Positions 11,585 to 22,025 of a stretch of 64,000 nucleotides of DNA are shown here, in pieces. The DNA is from Siphonodentalium dalli (taxonomy: Eukaryota; Mollusca; Scaphopoda; Gadilida; Siphonodentaliidae): assembly GCA_032622095.1 (NCBI GenBank), contig CP136061.1, positions 94,361,345-94,425,344 of the forward strand, in the 5' to 3' direction. A model generated the notes under the pieces. The model was not told the DNA's origin, searched no databases, and saw nothing but the letters and a program-made list of their open reading frames with translations. The translations under genes were made by a program, and so were the position numbers. The first letter of the stretch is position 1. Each line of letters starts with the position of its first letter.

Positions 11585-13128
11585 TTATACCTAAGCTTAC
11601 TCGTATTTAAATTCGCGCAATAGTATTTTTCGCGCACCCATCGGTGCGCGAATTCAAAACTGAACGAAAAATTGTACGACTGCTGAGTTCGTACCAAATC
11701 GAAGGAAAATATAAACGTTGTGTTGATGTGTCACATACAATTAATACGGGAGGATTTAGACCGAATTAGGTCGGAATGCTTGTTAGCTTATATTTACGTA
11801 CGGGCAACCAACATAAAAACCATTACTAATATGTAACGCGATAAAACATCGTCGATGTTGAAATACATGTACTTGTAATTTCAAACACAAATACACAGGC
11901 ATGTTCCAGGCTGAAAATGCACGAAAACATACGCCCCATGGACAACCCTGGAGTGACCAAACAGTATGCATGGTTTATATGAACACAACTCGCAGCCAAA
12001 ACAGTGTTGATGTTGTTCTTAACCCTTTACCCAACAAACCGGCCAAAACCGGCCAAATAAAGCTTCAACAGCCTAAAATATCTTCGGTCTGTCTCAATAG
12101 AACCATACACATATGGATATAATTGGAACCGGCTCCTTGACCACATTGTGATAGTTACAGTTATGCCCTGTGCCAATGCATTCTCTTATATATGCGAGTC
12201 GATCATAGGTCGCCTCGCATATATAAGAGAATGCATTGGCCTAAAAAAAAAAAAATTTAACACTTTTTAATGTGTTAAGCCAATGCATTCTCTTATATAT
12301 GCGAGGCGACCTATGGTCGACTCGCATATATAAGAGAATGCATTGGCACAGGGCCGTTCTGGTGGGTAAAGGGTTAACACAGCTGCATCTACGCGGTTGT
12401 GCACGTTTTACTTCTGTTGAGTTCATGTCAATGATGTCTATAACTATTTCAATGTCAGAATATTTATTTGGAGTACATACATACTCATGTTCTAAACAAA
12501 TTGATAATGATATATGTTTTATACGTACTTAAGGGATAAATACTGGACTAAAATGTTGTTGTTGGTTTCTATAGTCTCTGAGTCGTAAAATAAGGTAACT
12601 ATTTTTCCATTATTTGAAATTCTGTTCAGTTACAAATTAGTCGTTGTCGAGCAATTTTTGTACAGTTTTCAAGCAAATATTTCAAATAAAAGTTATATTA
12701 TATGCATACTAGTTAGTCCCATATACTCATTTAAGTTGTTGTATAGTCACCAGTCAGTGAGTGGCTTGAGTTTACTCCCCGTATAAACATAATGTTTACA
12801 CGATCATGCGTTTACCAATCAATTATCCCTCAATTAATTTTTATTAGGTCTTGTACACTGAAATTCGTAATTTTAAGATAACCGATTAACCCGAACGTTC
12901 AGTCGTTCACAGAATACATCTTCGACTCACATTACCTATTTTCTATATATTATCAATATTAGATCGTTGTTATTACCGGGAATTTATTGAAAATGGCGTA
13001 AAGTACCCCTTTAAGAACTGAAACTGACATGAAATCCAAGACATTGGCGAAAAATTGTTTGTCAGTTTTGAATTCGCGCAGTTGAAATAGTACTGCGCGT
13101 ATATATTTAAATACGAGTCAGGTATTAT
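11585..13128. mobile_element. 1.5-kb DNA element with ~75-bp TIRs, superfamily unknown
   Basis: The left arm (11585-11664) and the right arm (13061-13128) are imperfect inverted repeats. Both carry 'actcgtatttaaa' at the outside and 'gcgcgaattcaaaactg' at the inside. The interior holds a nested TTAA-flanked MITE at 12023-12373 and otherwise AT-rich, non-coding sequence, so any transposase is absent and the element is non-autonomous. No clear target duplication was identified. Confidence 0.7.
12023..12373 (+). mobile_element. piggyBac-type MITE with twin hairpins, copy 1
   Basis: The element is flanked by TTAA (12019-12022 and 12374-12377) and ends CCCTTTACCC...GGGTAAAGGG. TTAA duplication with CCC-starting TIRs is the known piggyBac signature. 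About 150 bp of subterminal unique sequence is followed by two ~68-bp near-perfect palindromes, 12173-12240 and 12280-12347, each built from 'ccaatgcattctctta' and 'tatatgcgag' arms around a GTCGAC/GGTCGC core. An A-rich spacer separates them. No coding potential; the short ORFs are read through the hairpins. Confidence 0.9.
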
Positions 13129-13361
13129 CTTTTATTTCATTTCCATGTTGGCGAATGCATAGTGATCATTTTCTAGCTGTTGATTTTCATCACAAAGGAC
13201 CCTTTACTATAGAATACTATTATTATAATCACAGGCTTATTTGAGGCGCGCAGAAGGTGTCGAGTATCACAAACCATTGTAATGTATTCTAACAGTGTAG
13301 ATTACAATGATATCCATGTGCTCGTGGGCTGATTACCGATGGTGATTGTGGTGTAATGACG

Positions 13362-13427
<66 letters not shown>

Positions 13428-13899
13428 ATACCAATCTTTAATGATTGACGTGGAAGATAATACACAATACAAACGAAGTCGTGGAATGAAGGACCCGAAT
13501 GATAGGTGATGCCCGGATAGGTATAGGAACCTCAAAATGAAATGAATCAAGTGAAAGCATGATGTGATGGGGTGTAGCTGTGTCTTATATACTCTTTGGG
13601 ATGAATATTAGATGAGGTATTTGGCAATACACATCGGCATTGGCTCTGCCGTTATGGTAATTCCCTATGACCATATTTGGGGGATCGACTTCATTGTGAG
13701 CGGGTCTGGGCTGTGATTAAGATGTGTGAGGTTTCTGTAAGGAACCGAGCACTGACATTTGAGTTTGGGTTCTATTTGTACTTAGCACGGGTATACTATA
13801 CAAATAGTGCTATACTAATATAATAGGTAGTTATAATGGGTAGTTATGTTATGGTCATGTTATGGGGCATGGGTAATTATGTCACACGATTTGTTTGAT
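13129..13899. other. No gene; contains (TA)n tract
   Basis: Apart from the dinucleotide run listed separately, this is AT-rich sequence without recognisable ORF or repeat. A local doubling of 'ggtagttatg' occurs near 13830-13860. Confidence 0.5.
13366..13425. repeat. (TA)n microsatellite, ~30 units
   Basis: An uninterrupted run of alternating T and A of about 60 bp. Such tracts are self-complementary and can extrude as cruciforms, and they are length-unstable. Confidence 0.97.
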
Positions 13900-14045
13900 C
13901 AGAGCGGCAATCAGTATATATATATGTCCTTCATTTAAGAATACCCTAAACCTAACCCTAATCCTAATACATATGGCGAATTGAGGGGGGTGTGGTTTCG
14001 TGTATTATTACATGAAGGATATACCCGGTAATCGCACTGAGGCAT
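13900..14045. repeat. Small inverted-repeat element containing telomere-like repeats
   Basis: About 13910-13937 and 14020-14042 are inverted relative to each other ('tatatgtccttcat' versus 'atgaaggatatac', with 'gcaat' and 'gattac' further out). Between them lies 'ccctaaacctaaccctaatc' (13944-13963), three to four degenerate copies of the metazoan telomere unit CCCTAA. This could be a tiny MITE or an interstitial telomeric patch. Confidence 0.6.
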
Positions 14046-14469
14046 CCAAGCGCTTTTCTGTGGGCAAACAACCTAAAGTCTGTATTGGAGACTGACCCGA
14101 TTATGTAATTCGTGCCGGGACATTGTTTTGAGATTTTTATGGATTTGAGATTTTATTTTTGCATGCCTTATCTGTGGACCCATTATATGATGTGTTCCAT
14201 TTAGTACATTTTCCGCCAGTCAGTTGTCTTCTCTGAATGATTCATAGATATTTACTGCTAGCATAAAGTGTGCTTATTTATTACATAACTACAGAGGGTC
14301 TCCATTATGGGGCACCCGGCTTGAGTTTAAATCTGCACCCATTTAAGTAGACTGAAATGTTCAAAGTCCGAGAAATTCCATTTGCGCACCCCTTAGGTTA
14401 GAAATTTCCAATTGATTGTAATTTCAGTCCGAAAGTAGGAAAATTCGACGTTTGGTCCTATACGAATCG
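14046..14469. other. No gene or repeat recognised
   Basis: Nothing beyond AT-rich unique-looking sequence was seen. Confidence 0.5.
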
Positions 14470-14962
14470 TACGTGACACGTAGTGGGGCAACCACACATA
14501 CTAGTGACTCCAATTTTCTTTTATCGGCGACATAACGATAATAATATTGTATGTAACTCCAGGCAGTGGTCCCGACGGAGACGACATGACAAGACTTGTC
14601 GTGGATTGTGCAATCTTGTCTGGATTCTGGCCCACAAATCCAAAAGACGTAAATGACATCAGAACCCTTGTCATGATGTCTTCGCTGGTTTTCTTTAACG
14701 AAATTTGTCTAAATGAAAGTAATATGCCCAAATCACATGGGAATTAATTTTGATCGCGATGGTCCATTCCCGATTCCGCGTTTTTTGGTAATCTCCACAC
14801 AGTTGCTAACCGGAAGTCACGTGATAATTCTCAAAAATCCATACCCGCGATCTGAAAAATCACTGATGAATATAGAAACAAATATGTGGCGTCATTCACC
14901 TGCGCCTAAAGTATAAACAACCACGCGCGACTGTGGCGCTCTGTTGGTTGCTATAAAAATAG
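14470..14962 (+). mobile_element. Unclassified ~490-bp repeat, copy 1 (uninterrupted)
   Basis: It matches 15105-16049 along its length. The left end has 'gtagtggggcaaccacac'. The right end has 'acaaccacgcgcg', a GC-rich stem and 'gttggttgct', so the termini are loosely inverted (GCAACCA). It contains 'tttatcggcgacataacg', 'gtgcaatcttgtctgg', 'gtcttcgctggttttc' and CCGGAAGTCACGTGA at 14810-14824. The short ORFs on both strands (14501-14747) are shadows in the repeat. No known family was recognised. Confidence 0.7.
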
Positions 14963-15104
14963 GCCTAATAGATTATATAAAACGACATGCAGGAACAATC
15001 AAACCTTCAAACCATGAAATGTTTAGATGTGAACATCTTAACCAAACACCCCACCCTTCCCGTCGCCATGTTCGTGCACTCATGTATAAAGACCATCCAA
15101 ACGA

Positions 15105-16049
15105 GTGACTCGTAGTGGAGCAACCACACAATATGTTTTGCCTTTTATCGGCGACATAACGCTAAGAATAATGTATGTAACATCATGCTGTGATTCCGAC
15201 TGACACGACATGACAAGGTCTACTAGATTGTGCAATCTTGTCTGGATTCTGTCCCGCAAATCCAAAATGACGTAAATGACGTCAGAAACCGTGTCACGAC
15301 GTCTTCGCTGGTTTTCTTTAAGCTAACCAACGAAATTTTTCTAAATACATGAAACTAATAGGAATTCTTCGTAAGTTGTGAAGTATAGCTAATTTCATTG
15401 GTTCATTCCGATTCCGAGCTTTGGCAATCTCCACACAGTTGCTAACCGGAAGTCACGTGATAAGTTGTCCAAAATCCATATCCGCGATCTTTAAAAATCA
15501 CTGATGGATATAGAAAAAAATAAATGACGTCATTCTCCTGCGCCTAATGTTTTAAGGGTACTAAATCCGATTAAGCACCCCTAAATTACTATTTATTTGA
15601 CTTCGGGGGTAAAAAATATTTGATTCGAGTCGAGGAACCCAACCATCAAAGCTCAGAGTGATCAGATATCGATTTTTTTTAAGTTTGTTAATTTTTGGAG
15701 ATGTGGTCCACTTCTACGTGCTCAAACAGACACATTGCGGGTGTAAGATGGATAACTCTAAAATCAAGTGGTTATTATTGTTAATAGTAACCACTTGATT
15801 TTCGAGTTATCAATCTTACAACCGCAATTTGTCCGTTTGAGCACGTGGAAGTGGTCCACATCTCCCAAAATTAACAAACTTCAAAAATCGATATCTGATC
15901 ACTCTGAGCTTTGAAGGGTGGGTTCCTCGACTCGAATCAAATATGTTTTACCCCCAAAGCCAAATAAATAGTAATTTAGGTGCGTCTAATCGGATTGAGT
16001 ACATTTAACAACCACGCGCGCCTGCGGCGCACTGGTGGTTGCTAAAATG
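15105..16049 (+). mobile_element. Unclassified repeat, copy 2, split by a palindromic MITE
   Basis: This is a second copy of the 14470-14962 repeat, starting 'gtgactcgtagtgg' and ending 'ggtggttgcta'. It is interrupted at 15556-16004 by a TTAA-flanked palindrome. Joining the flanks gives the same order as copy 1 ('gcgcctaa...aacaaccacgcgcg'). It carries TGACGTCA at 15277-15284 and 15525-15532, and CCGGAAGTCACGTGA at 15446-15460. Confidence 0.75.
15556..16004. mobile_element. TTAA-targeting long palindrome (AGGTACTCAATCCGAT family), full copy
   Basis: A ~449-bp element whose two halves are near-perfect inverted repeats meeting at about 15780, where the loop contains TTAA. It is flanked by TTAA at 15552-15555 and 16005-16008. 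Consensus ends across copies read AGGTACTCAATCCGAT. Each arm carries 'gattcgagtcgaggaaccc' and 'tcaaagctcagagtgatc'. Other copies are 24931-25399 (full), 21794-21875 (right arm only) and 35216-35454 (left arm only). Non-coding, so it must be mobilised in trans. Confidence 0.9.
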
Positions 16050-17019
16050 GTCACGTTATTTTGAGAGAGCTATTCACTTATGTTATCATTTAATCGCACA
16101 TATATGGAGGTGGCGTGGCGAAAATGACATGCTTTTGACAAATCGGAGGACACCATGCACCCTCATGAAGTTTTGTAGAGTTGAGGATATGAGTTGAGGA
16201 TATGGTTCGATTCATGGTGTTGTGTGTTATAGCACGTGTCTGGCTACACAAAATTAGTTGAAAATTTCACGTCAACAACAGGTTGAAATTGTTATCGTAG
16301 TTAATTAGTATGGAATTTTTTAATATATCGCGGCGTTTGTTCACATGTTTGGTATGAAATCGGCATCAGTTGGAAATTTTCTAAACATTAGGAAGTGTTG
16401 TATATTCCACCATGTGCGCTTGGATAGCAGCTGGATGCCAGTCTTTGTGATAAGATTTTGCCGTTTTCAGGTTCAGATTAAAAACATTTCCCACGTCGGG
16501 CCCAGTGTATCCTGTTCTCTCCTCGATGGCCAATCAAGAACAGCTATTAAAGAAAAACAAACCAAGGCCTGCATAATTTGCGTGGAGCCAGACCTCTATA
16601 GATGTTAGTATTTTACAGTGTACATCTCTCATCGATGGACATTCAAAAATCAGTTCAAAAAGCAAAATCAAGGCATGTGAGGTACCAATAGGGAATTCAA
16701 AGCCAATGGGGGTACACATATAATTATGCGAACCTGTGAGTTTAGCCTGGTTGAAGGGAGGGGTGCAATTGGATATTCCAAGGTGGACATCCTCCGTCAT
16801 CGGAGCCCCTCTATATATAGCCACGTTCTTGCATACTTAATCCATATAATACTTCATCGATTATGAGAACCCAGCTAGAATGGAATTACATTGTGCGACT
16901 TGAATTGTTGGAACAGATTATAACATTGATGTGCCATAACCCGAGCGAATGTGAACGGTTACGGTCGTATATTCACAGGGTGATTGTTTAACGAATACCT
17001 ATTACCACTAATCAAGTGT
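16050..17019. other. No gene recognised
   Basis: ORFs at 16345-16608 (+) and 16534-16824 (-) overlap and lack motifs. A short duplication 'gttgaggatatg' lies near 16180-16205. Two related phrases, 'catcgatggacattc' near 16630 and 'gatggccaatcaag' near 16525, suggest old local repeats. Nothing firmer can be supported. Confidence 0.45.
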
Positions 17020-17085
17020 GGGGGGAGAGAGAGAGAGTGGGGAGGGGAGAGGGGGAGAGAGAGAGAGAAAGAGCTGAGAGAGGGA
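17020..17085 (+). repeat. (GA)n purine microsatellite
   Basis: A strand-asymmetric purine tract of G and GA runs with only scattered interruptions. Such polypurine tracts can form triplex structures. Confidence 0.95.
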
Positions 17086-17369
17086 AATTGTTTATACCTC
17101 CACTCAATTGAGTGACGTGGTATGCAACATGATTATATCCAAGTAGCTGAAACAGGCTCTTTATTCGGCGTCGGAGGGGCCTGCGGCCCATTTGTGCATT
17201 AGGGGCATGCGGCCCATGTGTGCGTTTCTCGCACATTTTTATCGTTTAAAAAATTTGATTGAAAAAATTTAAATTAATATTCTTTTTAGATTGAGCTCCT
17301 TGCTCAAATTAACAAACACTTTATTATTACTATTTTTTTTATTCATATTTTTAATCAACATTTTGAAAA

Positions 17370-17495
17370 ACTAACGCCGTTATAACCTCCTCCAGGGTAA
17401 CCCGACTCACCACATCAAATTTGGTTGAAATCGGTCCAGGGGTCTGGGAGAAAAATCCGGACGGACAGACGGACTGACTCATATATATATATAGA
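17370..17495 (-). mobile_element. Helitron-like 5' terminus, reverse orientation
   Basis: Read on the minus strand, the sequence begins after an A at 17495 with TCTATATATATATATGAG, then 'gtccgtctgtccgtccgg', then 'ggaccgatttcaaccaaa'. This matches the architecture of the other Helitron-like 5' ends here: A|TC, AT-rich start, then a GTCTGTCC microsatellite. The opposite end was not identified. Confidence 0.55.
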
Positions 17496-18898
17496 TTATT
17501 TAATAAAAAAAAGCCAATAAGCATAACATGGCGTTACGTCTATGCTGTCAGAACAAATAGTATTGCTGTTTATCGCTGTGTTATGGTACACGCACGAATG
17601 TTAGCCTATGGATGAGAAATAGTCTTGTACAAACGAAGATGTGATTTTATCATTTCATCATGATTTCGGAGAAATAAGCTATTACTGTACTATACATATA
17701 CATGTATATATGTATATGCGAGTAGCCACCCACATATATTCATATGTAGCATAATGCACTTAGGAACGAAAAGCAATCTGTGAATAGTATATTTTTCTTG
17801 GAATACTTGAGTGATGAAATCCACCCGGTGACTGGCATCCACATGCACCAAACATTAGAAATTCGTGTCAAGACAATTAATTGACCCATTGTGGCGAAGT
17901 TAGGGATGACATGAACATTAATTATTCGATACCCTATTGAAGCAGTTCTTCAGTTGAACGATACGGGTGAGAAACCATGGAGAAACATGTGTTCAATCAG
18001 CATGGTTATGGTATAAATGGCCATACTGTTTGCATGTGGTTGTGTTGTCATACGTCGTGCGGTTGAGGATGTTATAGCAATTGCTGTAGACAATTCAGAT
18101 TGTTCCAACAGAGCTTCCATACTTTCAATGTAGACATAATGGCAAGGTTTTATTCTGCGAAAGAACTCAAGGGAGTCCACGCGTTCAGGCTGGTTTGGTG
18201 AATCAGAATATGTCTCACGTTGCGTGGGACATATTCTAGTTGCGTGCGACATATTCTGATCCACAATTACCTTCCATTGTGATTGAGTATAGGGAAGAAT
18301 CATGTATCAACAAATAATATGAGATACTCATATAGGTTGTATTTTACCAGGACAGGAATATTGTCTCCAGCTATAAACTTATGAAGCCAATTGGAGTGTT
18401 TTTAAATATTTTATGACCGTGGAGGTTGAATAGGAAAATACAGAGAGCTTCAAGGTGGTTGCATGATAAGTTTATTGAAGTGCACACCAATAATAGTTTG
18501 AGTGGATTGACTGCAAGCAGAGACAATGCGATGTATGTGCTTCTGTGTGTCTCATACACCAATGGACGTGGGCGTGCATGTTTACTCTTTTCAATCGTTT
18601 CAATTGTGCACGTGTGGCTAAATTTTATTTAAAAAAATTTAAATGTCATAGTCACACTTTGAAGTGATCAAAACTATCAAGTCAATTTTCTCCACATGGA
18701 AATTGTGTTTTCGCAAATGTGTAGCTACGCAGTTTGAATATTCAAGGTGTCATAGATAACTCACCACAATTAATACGAATCCACAAGACCTTATGCATAT
18801 CCACTCTAGGTAAGTAGGAGCATAATAAATAGACAAAATTATAATGAGACGAACCAGGAAGTATCTGACCCGTACACCTAGTCACGTGATTCCAGACA
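17496..18898. other. No gene recognised
   Basis: An unexplained 117-codon open frame lies on the minus strand at 17950-18303. It has no motif I recognise and is not supported as a gene. A small inverted doubling 'gtctcacgttgcgtgggac' plus 'gttgcgtgcgac' occurs near 18210-18255. The rest is AT-rich. Confidence 0.4.
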
Positions 18899-19123
18899 GC
18901 CACTCATATCTACAAGACAGATCTCATTGACAAACTTCAAAGAGTTCAAAACTGTGCAGCTAGAATGAGTAGGGGTAGGTGTACGGACCAACCACCCATT
19001 TATCTCAAGAGTCAAAACTACACTAGATATCTCTGAATTTAAATGGTCCCCCATGCAAGACCCATACTTTCCCCAATTGCTTTCCCACCTAAGGACAAGA
19101 AGACCTGATGAAATGCACCACAC
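18899..19123 (+). pseudogene. Non-LTR retrotransposon (LINE) reverse transcriptase relic
   Basis: In frame from about 18899 the translation reads ATHIYKTDLIDKLQRVQNCA followed by ARMSRGR, then meets a stop at 19033. The stretch 'DKLQRVQNCAAR' is a hallmark of the region just after the palm domain in jockey/CR1/L2-type LINE reverse transcriptases (commonly LQRVQNxAAR). After the stop a shifted frame continues 'EFKWSPMQDPYF', at the place where such proteins usually have an LHWLPV-like motif. It is short, frame-broken and isolated, so it is a dead fragment. The exact clade cannot be told from this piece. The antisense open frame at 18878-19123 is a shadow. Confidence 0.7.
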
Positions 19124-19786
19124 GATTTGATGAAACCATGGTTTCTCAGTTTATTTAATACATGTGGATATGTATATATTTCCACGTGAAGACCGAGAGC
19201 ACCCCGGTGGATTCGTGGCTCAAAACCGCATTATTATCATCACAGGGGCTTGTAACGCGCTCTGCTACTACCCATCAGCACTGTCCTATAGATATATATG
19301 CGCCGTTTAGTGTTCGGTCCGGATATTCAAACATAAGAATATTCGCTCGAATGAAGTTGGTTTCCGAATATACGAATATTCCTCCGAACATTCGAATATT
19401 CGTCATAAAACTATTGCTTTGGTTTTCTGTCGTAATTTTACATCGGGTTATGCCTAATTCGCGAAACTGGTATATATATATGACCACGTATATTTATCTT
19501 TCGTCGCTTTTCCATGTCTGGTTATAGTATTTTGACCGTTTCGCCCTAAAATAAAAGTCGCACAGCGTATCTATGTATATATCCGGCTTATGCCGATAAA
19601 CGTGTAGTGGAATATATAGAGTTACATGTAGTGTAGTGTAGGAAGTAAATTAGATAATAATGAAACTTAATCAAATTCCTGGTATTACATGTTGTTTCAT
19701 ATTGACATTGCTGTTGCATATCGCGGTCGGTAGGATAAACGGTCGTGCGTGTACACAGGGTCTCTCATAAGTTTATATATGTAAAA
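19124..19786. other. No gene; AATATTCG palindromic cluster
   Basis: Between about 19318 and 19402 the motif CGAATATTCG or parts of it recurs four to five times; one further copy is near 20130. These are short dyads within AT-rich sequence. The 121-codon open frame at 19162-19527 has no recognisable domain and overlaps an antisense ORF, so it is not called. Confidence 0.45.
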
Positions 19787-19950
19787 ATGGCCTCATGTCA
19801 TAAGAAATCGGACATTTGGGACCATTTTACTCCCGACAATCAGAACAAGAACAAGAAAGTCAAATGCTTATGCCAATTCAGACCACAATCGAAAGTATTG
19901 TGGCACAACTACTAATCTGTGGAACATCATGAAAATGAACTGAGATATCT
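19787..19950 (+). pseudogene. Degenerate BED-type zinc finger of hAT/ZBED transposase origin
   Basis: From the ATG at 19787 the frame reads MASCHKKSDIWDHFTPDNQ, then a lysine-rich stretch ending KVKCLCQ. After a +1/+2 shift near 19885 it reads KYCGTTTNLWNIMKMN. BED fingers have aromatic W(x)HF near the start, a CxxC pair, then a GGTSNLWNHLKxxH-like segment. Here the WDHF, the KVKC and the GTTTNLW segment are visible. The first histidine of the HxxxH pair is replaced (NI for NH) and the frame is broken. BED fingers are typical of hAT transposases and ZBED proteins; with no intact downstream domain this is a relic. A possible further relic at about 20230-20400 (open but unrecognised) may belong to it. 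Confidence 0.6.
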
Positions 19951-21793
19951 CAATATAGAGCGTCACATAATATGACCTCTCGGAACACTAAATACGTTTA
20001 CTTGTGTTGTGCTACAGGTTATAGCAAATAATGTTGGTACAGTTATTGACTTTTAAAAAACGAGGTACATCTATATATGTACTGCACGTTTTCGCATTTT
20101 TACATTGTCCCAAACATTGGAATGTTATTCGAATATTCGCTCGTTGAGTTGGCCGATAACCGATCACTATATCGCCGTTCCTATCTACACGCCTACTATA
20201 TATACGTCGTGGTAGTATTATGCAGGATACAAGGAACGCTTTGACCGCCTTATACCATCATCCGAAAAACTACCAAATTTAGTTGATTTATCCGAGGACT
20301 GGCATCAATTTCGAAACATGGATCGGCGAAGAATTCGATACCATGCACCAACGCCTCTCAATTCGATTTCCGCCTATCGTATTTGATTTAGTTTTTCACA
20401 CCAAATATTTCTCAAAAAGTGGTTGACTTACGGCGAGTCTTATGCCGCAAAAGAAGAACATAAAAATAAATAATTTACTGATGGGACATTTAAAACGTGT
20501 TTTAGAGAGGAGAAACGGGGAAATATGAATCACGGAATACTTGGACTCTTTGAAAAATCGCCAGTTATTATTTTATATCTTATTTACGTATCATGTTGTG
20601 TATTATAGGTGAAACAAGTTGTTGCATGTTGCTATTATCTATTAAATAAAACGTGTGAAATTTAAGTTGGTGTGTCGTCTACAATGGGGGGGGGGTGTGA
20701 CTGGGAATTATCGCCCAAACTAAGTTATATACTATAGACGACAAACACACCTGAAGCCATATTTCTATAAGAGGTCAAATGTACTGAAATTAGCCACACA
20801 TTTCAGAACCCACAACGAGAAAACATTGAGAAATATATCTGTATTCATACGAAATGCGCCACAAATGAGAATTTTAAGAAGTTAATGCCATATTAGTTCA
20901 CGTCTATGCCACGTCGAATGCCATCAATATCACACGAAAGTTGATGTATATATCAACACCCACCGTATGGACTTTAGCTCCAATACTAGAAGTGCCGTTC
21001 GTTCTTTCGTTCCGGGGACTTGTTATCATGCTGTCAATGTTAGACACAATAATGAGACATCTTTATGAGTTCCGCTGCTTGCTCAGATTCAATGGTTGAT
21101 AATTTGCATTCAATCGCTGTGACGCGACATTTCAAACTTGCGATCAAAGAATTTAGTTCCGGAACTGCCAAGTTCAGAGTCTAGACTTTTGTGATCGGAT
21201 TGTATAAAGAGAACATTTTTCCTCAATTCCAAACAAAATGAACACACATTTCCTCAATTCATTGTTGGGGCACGAGATCCGGAGTAACTATATTTGTTTT
21301 GGCAATTTTATATGAGAAAGGGCAGCACTCATAAACGCTCTCCGTTGTTGTTTGGTACTAGGCGTGCTGATCATATTTCATATAACTTCTCCGTCGGTCA
21401 AGAACACCAACAAGTTATACAATCGACACACAGTATTTTTCCACAATACTCATTCGATGTTTGAATTCGCTTTTTTGGGAGGAACAAACTGATAAGAACG
21501 AGATTTTTTTGAGCACATCTTCTGGACCTGCATATATACGTAACGAATTTAAATATAGTTGTTGACGAGTGCTGTTGTGATATTGAATTTTACATACAAC
21601 TAGATTTCAAATTCCCGGTGGGAAATTATGATACATTGTACTGCCATGTTCATATTTGTAACACGCGACTCATTGTTAATTTATGCTCCGAGTTTGGTGA
21701 TCGTCAGAAAAAAATTAACAAATCTTGTCCCAGTTCTCCATATCCATGATATCATCATCATCTATTTAGTATTTTGGAACTTCTATCTCCATG
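19951..21793. other. No intact gene; possible coding relic at ~20230-20400
   Basis: About 20228-20388 reads open on the plus strand with an unrecognised protein-like stretch (for example PSSEKLPNLVDLSEDWHQFR), ending in stops. It may be downstream debris of the BED-finger element at 19787. A poly-G run lies near 20687-20697. The rest is AT-rich without clear repeats; the 80-codon ORF at 21628-21870 runs into a MITE arm and is chance. Confidence 0.35.
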
Positions 21794-21875
21794 TGATTCG
21801 ACTCGAATCAAATATGTGTTACCCCCAAAGCCAAAGAAATAGTAATATAGGAGCGTCTGATCGGATTTAGTACCT
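21794..21875. mobile_element. Right arm of TTAA palindrome family (solo)
   Basis: It matches the right end of the element at 15556-16004, from 'gattcgactcgaatc' to 'atcggatttagtacct', and is followed by TTAA at 21876-21879. The left arm is absent. This is a truncated copy. Confidence 0.85.
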
Positions 21876-21930
21876 TTAAGAAAGATATAAAGGACATTGT
21901 AAATTATTTAACACAATAAAGCGCTCCTGC

Positions 21931-22003
21931 AGTCCGAGGGTTCAACAGTCCGAATGTTCAATAGTCCGAGGGTTCAATAGTTCGAAGGTTCAATAGTTCG
22001 AGG
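21931..22003 (+). repeat. ~16-bp minisatellite
   Basis: About four to five units of 'agtccgagggttcaat' with slight changes (ccgaatg, tcgaagg). It abuts the 5' break of the LINE fragment that starts at 22026. Confidence 0.9.
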
Positions 22004-22025
22004 AGTCGCCCATACATCTATAGGT

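Noticed and set aside
14501-14747. Overlapping sense and antisense ORFs
   Set aside because: They lie within a two-copy non-coding repeat and are not preserved in the second copy.
17950-18303. 117-codon ORF on the minus strand
   Set aside because: No motif, no neighbour and no homologous second copy; the length is compatible with chance in 64 kb.
19162-19527. 121-codon ORF on the plus strand
   Set aside because: It overlaps an antisense ORF, spans the AATATTCG dyad cluster and has no recognisable domain.
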